From NCBI GenBank assembly GCA_027494115.1, contig JAOSJL010000001.1:248001-312000 (forward strand): DNA of 64,000 nucleotides, read 5' to 3'. The DNA comes from Acidimicrobiia bacterium (GTDB taxonomy: Bacteria > Actinomycetota > Acidimicrobiia > IMCC26256 > JAOSJL01). The stretch's first letter is position 1; every line of letters starts with the position of its first letter. The notes below the pieces were generated by a model that saw only the letters and a program-made list of their open reading frames with translations, was not told where the DNA came from and searched no databases. Positions 54,404 through 64,000 of the stretch are shown here, piece after piece. Both the position numbers and the translations under genes were made by a program.

Positions 54404-54441
54404 CGTGCGGGCTAGTCCCACGCCGACACGCGGGCCATGGT

Positions 54442-56316
54442 TCAAAAAGCGATCGTGACGGTGGCGCCGCGCTTGACCTTCGTGTCGGGCGCGGGACTCT
54501 GGGTCACCACGGGCGCTCCGGGCGTGAAGTTGGTGGTGTCGACGTCGAAGGCCAGACCCTTCGCCTCGAGCGCCGCCGTGGCAGCGTCGATGCCGAGACC
54601 GCGGACATCGGGAACGGGCACGAGATCAGGACCCTTGCTCACCCGGACCGTCACGGTCGATCCCCGTTCCGCCGGCTCCCCGGCCGCGGGCGTGGTGCCG
54701 ATCACCTGTCCCGACGGCACGTCATCGCTGAACTCGTCCGCGCGCTCGGGCACCAGCCCGATTCCCTCCAGGGCGGCCGCCGCCTCGTCGTAGCCGGAAC
54801 CGGCCAGATCCTGGACGGTGCGCAGCGGTGGGCCGTCGCTGATGAGGATGTTGATCTTCGAACCGCTCGCCACCTCTTCCCCGGCCGGGGGATCCTGGCT
54901 GATGACCACGTCGGCAGGAACGTCCTCGGATGGTTCGCGCGCCTGTTCCCCTACGAGGAATCCCGCGTCCTCGAGTTCGCGGATCGCCTCCTCCACAGCG
55001 AGCCCCGTCACGGTCGGAATCGCGACCGGCGGCGGCCCGCTCGACACCGTGAGGCTCACGGTGCCGTCGTCGTTCATGAACGCTCCCGCAGCGGGTCGCT
55101 GCTCCAGGATCGTGCCCGCGGGCTCCGCAGCCTCGATCTCCTCGACGACGTCGATCGACACCCCGACCTCATCGGCCACCTGACCGGCCGCGTCTGTGGT
55201 GAGACCGACGAGCTGGGGAGCGGGGACGGTGGCTGCCGGTGTCTGGAACAGGGCGAACGCGGCCGCGCCCAGCGCGGCGAGGATGACGGCTCCGACGATC
55301 CAGGGCGTGAGCCGACGGCCGGTGGACGCTTCCTCGAGCTGGTCGTCGACACCCATCGGCTCGGCGTCGGCGTCCTGGTCGAACACGGTCGAGGCGGCCT
55401 CCGAAGCCGTGCCCGAGCGCATCTGGGTGGGGTTGGCGTCCTCGGCCACCGCGCCCGCCACCACCAAGGTGAGCGGCGCCGGCGGGGGAAGAGCCTCCGC
55501 TGCATCTTCGAGGGCCGACCTCATCGTCGTGGCATCGGGATAGCGCTCGTCGGGTTCGGCCCGCCCGGCCCGTTCCACGACCGCGCTCAACGGACCCATC
55601 TCCTCGGGTGCGACCACCGAGCGCCGGGCTCGTCCGGCCAACGTTCCGATGGGCGTGTCCGCGACCCCGGGAACCCGTCCCGTCACCGACTCCACCAGGA
55701 CGAGCGAGAGGGCGTAGAGGTCGGCGCGTCCGTCGAGAGGTGTCCCGAGACCCTGTTCGGGCGCGGCGTAACGCGCGGTGCCGAGGACCGCGCCGGCCGG
55801 TTCGGTCCAGCTCGCTTCAGCGAGCGCGCGAGCCAGCCCGAAGTCGGCAACCCGCACGATGCCGTGTTCGTCGAACAGCAGATTCGCCGGCTTGATGTCG
55901 CGGTGGACGAGCCCGCGCTCCTGCGCATGTTCGAGTGCCGCGCTGACTTCACGCCCCACGTGCGCTGCCTGCGCCGGCGAAAGGCGGACGCCGCCGTCGA
56001 GCATGCTGCGCAGGCTGCCTCCGGCGAGGTACTCCAGAACCATGAACGGGAGCCCGTCGTTGCCCCAGTCGTAAACGGCCATGATGTTGGGGTGGTGGAG
56101 AGACGCGGCGAGCTGTGCCTCGGCGCGGAAACGCCGCAGGAATCCCGCGTCCTCGGCCAGGGCGGCGTGCAGGACCTTCACCGCCACCCGACGCCGGAGC
56201 CGGATGTCGTCGGCGAGGTAGACCCGACCGCCACCACCTGTCCCGATCGGGACGCGCAATCGATACCGGTCGGCCAGTACGGTCCCGACCAGGTCTGAGA
56301 CTCCACTCATGGTCAT
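54442..56316 (-). CDS. pknB-like: Serine/threonine protein kinase with four C-terminal PASTA repeats (PknB-like)
   Basis: YRLRVPIGTGGGGRVYLADD, VAVKVL, GLVHRDIKPANLLFD, VADFGLARA, GTARYAAPEQ, TM helix WIVGAVILAALGAAAFALF, then PASTA repeats ending VKRGATVTIAF. Confidence 0.95.
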   Translation of the reverse strand: MTMSGVSDLVGTVLADRYRLRVPIGTGGGGRVYLADDIRLRRRVAVKVLHAALAEDAGFLRRFRAEAQLAASLHHPNIMAVYDWGNDGLPFMVLEYLAGGSLRSMLDGGVRLSPAQAAHVGREVSAALEHAQERGLVHRDIKPANLLFDEHGIVRVADFGLARALAEASWTEPAGAVLGTARYAAPEQGLGTPLDGRADLYALSLVLVESVTGRVPGVADTPIGTLAGRARRSVVAPEEMGPLSAVVERAGRAEPDERYPDATTMRSALEDAAEALPPPAPLTLVVAGAVAEDANPTQMRSGTASEAASTVFDQDADAEPMGVDDQLEEASTGRRLTPWIVGAVILAALGAAAFALFQTPAATVPAPQLVGLTTDAAGQVADEVGVSIDVVEEIEAAEPAGTILEQRPAAGAFMNDDGTVSLTVSSGPPPVAIPTVTGLAVEEAIRELEDAGFLVGEQAREPSEDVPADVVISQDPPAGEEVASGSKINILISDGPPLRTVQDLAGSGYDEAAAALEGIGLVPERADEFSDDVPSGQVIGTTPAAGEPAERGSTVTVRVSKGPDLVPVPDVRGLGIDAATAALEAKGLAFDVDTTNFTPGAPVVTQSPAPDTKVKRGATVTIAF

Positions 56317-56380
56317 GGCTCGATCAACGGTACCGGCCCCGTTGGTCGGGGACGCGGCAACGCCGGGTACCGTCGCTGAT

Positions 56381-56809
56381 GTGGTGAAGACACGCACTCA
56401 GCGGAATCCGTGGCGCGTCGTGATCGTCGTCACCGGACTACTCCTCGCCGCGAATCTCCTGATCTGGGCAGGGTTGGCCACCCAACAGGGCGACGAACGG
56501 GCGCCACTTCCGGGAGCGATCGAGTCGATCGTTCCTGTCGAAGGCGGCCTCACGAGCTCCAACAGCAGCGTCCAGGTCGACCTGCGCGACGACATGACCG
56601 GCGTTCTCGTGATCGACGGCCACGAGATACCCGAGGACCAGATCACGGGAACCGCCGACCTCGGGGTCTTCGAGTTCCGACCGGGTACCGACCAGGAAAT
56701 CTCCCGTTTCGAGCCCGGGACCCACAGCGCGACCGTCGTCTACTGGCCGCGCACGGGCACCCGCGCCGATGCCGAGTCGTTCACCTGGGACTTCCGCGTC
56801 GGCGGTTGA
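56381..56809 (+). CDS. Hypothetical membrane-anchored protein with extracytoplasmic domain
   Basis: NPWRVVIVVTGLLLAANLLIWAGLA TM helix followed by beta-rich SSVQVDLRDDMTGVLVIDGHEIPEDQ...; divergent from kinase. Confidence 0.65.
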   Translation: MVKTRTQRNPWRVVIVVTGLLLAANLLIWAGLATQQGDERAPLPGAIESIVPVEGGLTSSNSSVQVDLRDDMTGVLVIDGHEIPEDQITGTADLGVFEFRPGTDQEISRFEPGTHSATVVYWPRTGTRADAESFTWDFRVGG

Positions 56810-56812
56810 ACC

Positions 56813-59602
56813 TCAGACGCTCGAACTCCGTCGGGCTCGCACTGTGCCGAGGAGTACCACGCCACCCGCGAGTAGCGCGATGCCGAGGGGCAGAAGCCAG
56901 CCTCCGAGTGCTCCGGTGAAGGGCAGTTCGCCGCCGGTCGGATTGGAGCCTTCCGTAACCGTCGTGCCTTCCACCTCCGGCGGAGCGGTGGTGGGCGGTT
57001 CGGTACCGGGAGGCCCGGTCGTCGAAGGCCCGGTCGTCGGGGGCTCCGTCGTCGAGGGTGGCTCATCATCGGCAGCGGCCGTGAAGCGGCATTCCGCGTC
57101 GTCGCCCGCGCCCAGTTCCAGTGTCGCCGTGCCTGCCGTCACGTCGACAACGGGGTCGGGCCCATCACCGGTCACCGCGCAGACCAGATCACTCATCGTC
57201 CAGCCGTCGGGCGCCGTGGTGGCGATCGTGTGCACTCCCGGCGCCAACTCGTCCAGCGTCACGGTTCCGCCGTGGTCGAGCGTGAACGGGTCGGTGTCGT
57301 CGAGGGAGAACTCGAAGCCCGTCCCGCCGGCGGGCTCGGTGATCTGGAGCACCGTCAGCGACGCAGTGGTCGGCGGCTCGGCGCGGAAGCGGTCGCGAAG
57401 CCAGATGTCGAACTCGGTCATCGGTGGACCGGTCAGGAACGAGAGGTGAGTCGAGATGATGCTGAACAGACCCGGATCGATCTGGAACGCCCCCTGGCCG
57501 TCGGCCGGACGATCGGGTTGCGGCAGTGGATCCGGCAGCCACGGGATCGCGTACTGCTGGAGTCCGTGGAGCGGGAGATCCGCCAAGGCGATCAGACGCT
57601 CACTGGCGAAGTTCGGAACAGTCTCGTCCCCGTGCGCGTAGACGAGTTCGACGGGTTGCGCGTGGTCGGCGAGTCGGTGCGCCACGTTCGTACCATCACC
57701 ACCGTCGACCAGCTGCTGGGCGATCGCCAGCAACGCCGCCGAGTCTCCGGGAGACGCGTTTTCGGCCACGATCCCGCCGAACGCCTGACCCTCCTTGGTC
57801 CAGTAGTTCGACTCGTTGAGGACGTGCGTGACGCCGAGACCCGCCACCTGGAGGAATGCTGCATCGATGCGCGGGCTCATCGCCACGAACGGGACGCCGA
57901 GGACGCCACCGAGCGACGTGCCTTCGTAGATGATGCGCTCCGTGTCGATGTCGGGCGTGCCGTCGCCGTTCTCACCGAAGAGAGAGAAAGGAGCGACGTC
58001 GAGATCGGCAAGCTCTGTCTCCACCGCCTTGAGCAGCGACGCGTGGTCCACGACCGACTGCGCGGGGATCGAGACTGCCCGCCCGGTGTCGTCGGGCGAC
58101 AGCAGATCGAAGATCTGCTGCTTGTTGGGGTCTCCCGGCACCACTCGTTCGCCGTGGTTCGGTTGGTCGATGCTGATCGTGGCGACCCCCGTGGGCCGTT
58201 GGCGATCACGGCGGCGAGGAAGGTCTCCTTGTAGAAGCCGAGGCCGTGGCCGTAGATCGCGATCGGAACGGAGCGACCGGCGGGAACCCTCGGGAGGGCG
58301 AGCAGGAACGGCACGACCTGGGACTTCCCCTGGTCGCCGGCCTGGTAGTGGAGCTCACCGTTGCTGTCACGGAAGTCGGTGAGGTCGACAGTGCCGCGCA
58401 CGATCGAGTCGACACCGGGAAGCAGGAAGTTCCAGTCGACCGACTGGATCGCGACGGCGTGGGGCTGCGCGTCGACGGTGGCGACCATCGCCTCCACGTC
58501 GCCGACGGCGTCAGCCTCCGAACGGATGGTGAAGTCGGTCAGGGACAGAACATCGTCACGGGAGAACTCAGCATCGACGGGAGCCAACAGCGCGTCGTAG
58601 TGGTCTCCGAGCGGTGTACCCGTACCACCGAGCGCCTCGTCGACACCGGGAGTGCGCGCGAACGGAGTACCGGCCGAACCGAGCGAGTCGGTGATCACCG
58701 CCACGTAGGTGTGCCCGAACTCGAAGCGGACGCGCGGCCACGCACGAATGATCGTGTTCGGAGCACCGCGGAGGGCGGCGTCGGGATCGAGGTCGACAAT
58801 GACCGGGACCCGCGCGTCGGTCGATGTGTCGTACACAGCGAAGGCGTCGCCGCCATCGGCGGGAACCGTGGCAGGGTCGATCGGCTGGTCGAGCTCGAAG
58901 AGAACCGGACTCAGGGCCGGGTATCCGTCGGATCCGTTCAGCACACTCGACGGCGCGAGCGAGGCCGGGTACTCCGCGACCGTGGCGGAGTCGAGGATGC
59001 TGTCGGGCACCTCGAGCAGGCCGGCGGCCGTGCGGAACAGGTCGCTCGGCCACGGCACGGCGCACGAACCACCTCCGGATGCGGAGGTGTCACCGAACCC
59101 GAGGGGATTGCACGTCAGCGCGTCGAGTGACGACACCACCAGGGGCGCCGCAGGTGCCTCGGTGGGCTCGAGCGCGTCGGGCCCCGCCGTGTCGGGTGCG
59201 TTCGGCACATCCGGACCAGGTGCGGCGTTCGCTGCGCTGGCGATCTCCGCCAGACGGGCAGTGGCTGCCGCGCTCAACGCGTCGATGAGGCTCTGGAGCC
59301 ACGCCGGTGTCCGGTCACCGGGAGCGGAAGGTGATCCGGGCGTGCTCTGCCCGCCGTCGCCGGACTCCAGCCGTTCCGTCCGTGGGCCCGGTGTCGGCGG
59401 GAGGGACGCCGGGCGATCCTGCAACGGGCGGTGCTGCGCCGGAGGTGCCTGATCCGGCGCCCCCGTGTCCTCCACCCGCAGGTCCTCCACCTCCCTGGCC
59501 CGGTGGGACGCATGCAACGGCCGCGAAAGCCACGACCGCGAGACCCACCATGATCCGCCGCACGCGTGCTCCCGTTCGCCCCGGCCTGCGCTGTCCACCC
59601 AT
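56813..59602 (-). CDS. Secreted alpha/beta-hydrolase-like cell-surface protein with LPXTG-type anchor; frameshifts near 58190 and 59420
   Basis: N-term MGGQRRPGRTGARVRRIMVGLAVVAFAAVAC (ORF 59315..59602); IAIYGHGLGFYKETFLAAV; IYEGTSLGGVLGVPFVAMSP; C-term GELPFTGALGGWLLPLGIALLAGGVVLLGTVRARRSSSV. Confidence 0.78.
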
Positions 59603-59619
59603 GAAGGGAGCGCGGCCTA

Positions 59620-61773
<2,154 letters not shown>

Positions 61774-62300
61774 TCAGAGCGTGGTGGTTGTCGTCGTCGA
61801 CGTCGAGGTGGACGTAGACGTCGGTGGAAGCGTGGTCGTGGTCGTGGCCGGTGGCGCGGTTGTCGTCGGCGCCTCGGTGGGAGGCGGTGTGGTCGTCGTC
61901 TCCTGCTCGGTTGTGGTGGTCGACGACGTCGAGCTCGTGGGCTCGTCTTTCTTGTCGCCGCCTGAATCGCCGAGCAGCAGAATCAGGAGCACGACGATCG
62001 CGGCGGCGGCGACGATCGCACCCGCGATCACGGCCGGCCGCTTCCATCCGCCGGGATCCTCGGCATCATCGGGGGGCCGTCGGGAGGGCCTCCGGGAGGT
62101 TCGTCGCCCGCACCGCCGCCACCTGTGGGCATGGCCGCCGTCGGGTCGGCCGGAACGGCCTGCGTGGGGTCCCCGCCGGGAGCCGACGGGGTCGGGCTGT
62201 CCGCGGGCGGGGTCGTCGCGTCGGCAGGTACCGCTGTGAGGGGTTCGTCGTTCGGAGATCCGCCGCTGGCCGGCCCCGAGTTCCCGCGATCGTCAGCCAT
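61774..62300 (-). CDS. Pro-rich single-TM protein with Thr/Ser-rich tail, frameshift near 62030
   Basis: ORF 62028..62300 (Pro/Gly-rich) abuts ORF 61774..62031 (AVIAGAIVAAAAIVVLLILLLG then TTTT/STSTST tail). Confidence 0.6.
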
Positions 62301-62432
62301 GAACGCCTTTCGTCCGGTCCGCGCGTGCGACCGGCTCGCCTCTCCGGATCACCGACCGGCGAGGGCGCCGTCGGTTCACCGGCTCCGTAGTATACGAACC
62401 GTCCCGTCTCCCGAGGAAGGTTCTCCCCACCG

Positions 62433-63305
62433 GTGATCTGGCCGTTGCGCGTGCTGTGGGCGGCAATGCCCGTTACAGCGGGAGCCGTGATCGCCGATGC
62501 GGTCTCCGACTGGTCGCCGGGAACACGTGTGGTCGCCATCGCTCTGGCCTGGATCGGATGGGGTGCCGTCATCCTCGGACTGTTCATCGTCCGTCCCCCC
62601 TCGCTGACAGCCACGCGGATCGGCGCTCCGGTCGCCGTGGCGGTCACCGTCGTCGTCGCCCTCACAGACGATTCATCCGCCGCACTCATCGGCGTGACAC
62701 TCGTGCAGGCACTGGCCACCACAGCGCTGGCGTGGTCGGTGCCGTTTTCTCTGCTGTGCGCCCAGTCCGTCGCATACGGCGACGAGCGGCGTTTTCCGCT
62801 TCGAACACCGCCTGGCCTGTTCGTGGGCCCGATCCCCATAGCGGTCGCCCTCGTGGGAGTCGGCGTCGCGGCGGGTCCTCTGATGCTCGGCGACCGACGG
62901 TGGCTGCTCGGGTCGTGCGTCACCGTCGTCGGCGTCGCTCTCGCCGCGGCCGCGACGAGATCGCTGCACGTCCTCGCGACGCGTTGGATCGTTCTCGTGC
63001 CCGCCGGGGTCGTCGTCGTCGACCCGATGACGCTGGCCGAACCGGTTCTCCTCACTCACGGCTCTCTGGCGTCTCTCACTCCTGCACCGCCTCGCGCCGA
63101 TCCCGGTGTCGACATCGTCGACCTCCGTCTCGGTGCCGTCGCGCGGTCTCTTCGAATCGACCTGAGTTCTCCCGCAGCACTCGCCCGCCGTCCACGGCGA
63201 CATCGACCACTCACGACCACCGACGTGACCGCGCTGCTCGTGGCACCCGTCCGACCCGACGCGCTGTGCGACACCTACACCCAACGCCGACCGGGACGGG
63301 TGTAG
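62433..63305 (+). CDS. Hypothetical polytopic membrane protein
   Basis: MIWPLRVLWAAMPVTAGAVIADAV... several hydrophobic segments then soluble C-terminal part. Confidence 0.7.
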   Translation: MIWPLRVLWAAMPVTAGAVIADAVSDWSPGTRVVAIALAWIGWGAVILGLFIVRPPSLTATRIGAPVAVAVTVVVALTDDSSAALIGVTLVQALATTALAWSVPFSLLCAQSVAYGDERRFPLRTPPGLFVGPIPIAVALVGVGVAAGPLMLGDRRWLLGSCVTVVGVALAAAATRSLHVLATRWIVLVPAGVVVVDPMTLAEPVLLTHGSLASLTPAPPRADPGVDIVDLRLGAVARSLRIDLSSPAALARRPRRHRPLTTTDVTALLVAPVRPDALCDTYTQRRPGRV

Positions 63306-63317
63306 CCACCTGTTCAC

Positions 63318-63334
63318 GCGGCGAGAGCGCCGCC
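63318..63334. repeat. 17-bp direct repeat gcggcgagagcgccgcc, copy 1 (flanks REP array)
   Basis: Identical to 63526-63542, which encodes the mnmA C-terminus. Confidence 0.9.
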
Positions 63335-63480
63335 GGCCCGAGACGAGGAATAGTGGCACCCGAGGCGAGGAATAGCGCCGCAGGTAACCTGCGGCGCCCG
63401 AGACGAGGAATAGCGCCGCAGGTATCCTGCGGCGCCCGAGACCCGAAACGAGGATCAGCAGCGCAGGTATCCTGCGCTGC
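63335..63480. repeat. REP-like palindrome array, locus 3: vestigial unit plus three stems
   Basis: Stems at 63375-63397, 63413-63435, 63458-63480 separated by cccgagacgaggaatag-type linkers; a linker pair with deleted stem at about 63337-63374. Confidence 0.93.
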
Positions 63481-63521
63481 CCGAGTTGAGGCGACGGGAA
63501 GAGGCAAGAGGACGAAGCTTC

Positions 63522-64000
63522 TCAGGCGGCGAGAGCGCCGCCGAGAAGCCTCGTACCCTCGTAGAACGCCACGACCTGGCCCGGGGCGACGCGGGGCTGG
63601 GGCACGACGAAGCGGACACGTTCGGCCTCCACGACCCCACGAACCACGTCGCCGTGCGCACGCGTCTGCACGTCGACCTCGGTGCCCGGCGGCACAGGAC
63701 CGTCGACGAAGCACGGGTCGCGCAGATCCGCGTGGTCGCGCAAGAGCTGGTCCCGTTCTCCGATCGTGACCGTGGACGTGGTCGCGTCGACGTCGACGAC
63801 GTAACGCCGTTCCCCGAGCGCCACGCCGAGCCCGCGCCGTTGACCGATCGTGAAGGCGGCCACGCCTTCGTGCCTCGTGACCCGCCTTCCGTCCGCGTCG
63901 ACCACCCATCCGGGTCGCGGTGCGGTCCTCTCGTCGAGGAAGTCGACCCGCTGCCCCGCACGGATGAAGCAGACGTCCATGCTCTCGGCCTTCGTCGCGG
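63522..64000 (-). CDS. mnmA: tRNA-specific 2-thiouridylase, C-terminal part (continues past window)
   Basis: MDVCFIRAG...ERTAPRPGWVVDADGRRVTRHEGVAAFTIGQRRGLGVALGERRYVVDVD... Confidence 0.93.
   Translation of the reverse strand, partial: ATKAESMDVCFIRAGQRVDFLDERTAPRPGWVVDADGRRVTRHEGVAAFTIGQRRGLGVALGERRYVVDVDATTSTVTIGERDQLLRDHADLRDPCFVDGPVPPGTEVDVQTRAHGDVVRGVVEAERVRFVVPQPRVAPGQVVAFYEGTRLLGGALAA

Noticed and set aside
54358-56298. 646-aa + strand ORF opposite the PASTA kinase
   Set aside because: Composition typical of an antisense frame; the minus strand encodes a complete kinase with PASTA repeats.
61774-61900. Low-complexity gtggtggttgtcgtcgtcgacgtcgagg tract as a microsatellite
   Set aside because: It encodes the Thr/Ser-rich tail of a single-TM protein; codon-level repetition explains it.
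63335-63480. CRISPR array
   Set aside because: Repeats are palindromic stem-loops 38-45 bp apart with conserved, not variable, linkers; no cas genes nearby; same unit found singly at two other loci.

Overview
High-GC actinobacterial chromosome segment; the gene order mnmA...ligA...gatCAB...ilvD/ilvBNC and a men cluster suggest an Acidimicrobiia-like or mycobacteria-related layout, but taxonomy is inference. It is densely coding, with about 50 genes. Main blocks: (1) a menaquinone cluster, ubiE/menG-menF-menD-menH-menA-menB-menE (5.1-12.8 kb), with no menC in the window; (2) a ferredoxin/P450 pair, an amidase and a flavin disulfide reductase (12.8-17.2 kb); (3) glpK-glpD; (4) a hydrolase-rich catabolic region (20.4-32.3 kb) with an esterase, M28-like peptidase, amidase, CocE-like hydrolase, MFS, C45 Ntn-hydrolase, aldehyde dehydrogenase and class III aminotransferase; (5) degV-plsY, an Rv1264-like adenylate cyclase and ilvC-ilvN-ilvB with a readable attenuator leader; (6) a tandem pair of GGDEF proteins; (7) ilvD, an LLM oxidoreductase, gatB-gatA-gatC; (8) a Lon-like (S16) lipoprotein, a PASTA kinase, an LPXTG secreted hydrolase, ligA and partial mnmA. 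No tRNA, rRNA, IS element or CRISPR array was recognised. About 20 conserved genes carry apparent single frameshifts, including essential ones (ligA, ilvB, ilvD, ubiE), which looks like sequencing/assembly indels rather than real decay. Most notable non-gene structures: a dispersed 23-bp palindrome family at three gene 3' ends (five stems, with compensatory base-pair changes, one tandem array), an 81-bp near-perfect direct repeat bracketing a membrane-protein gene, an ilvB leader-peptide attenuator, and a 16-bp perfect TetR-like dyad between divergent catabolic genes.
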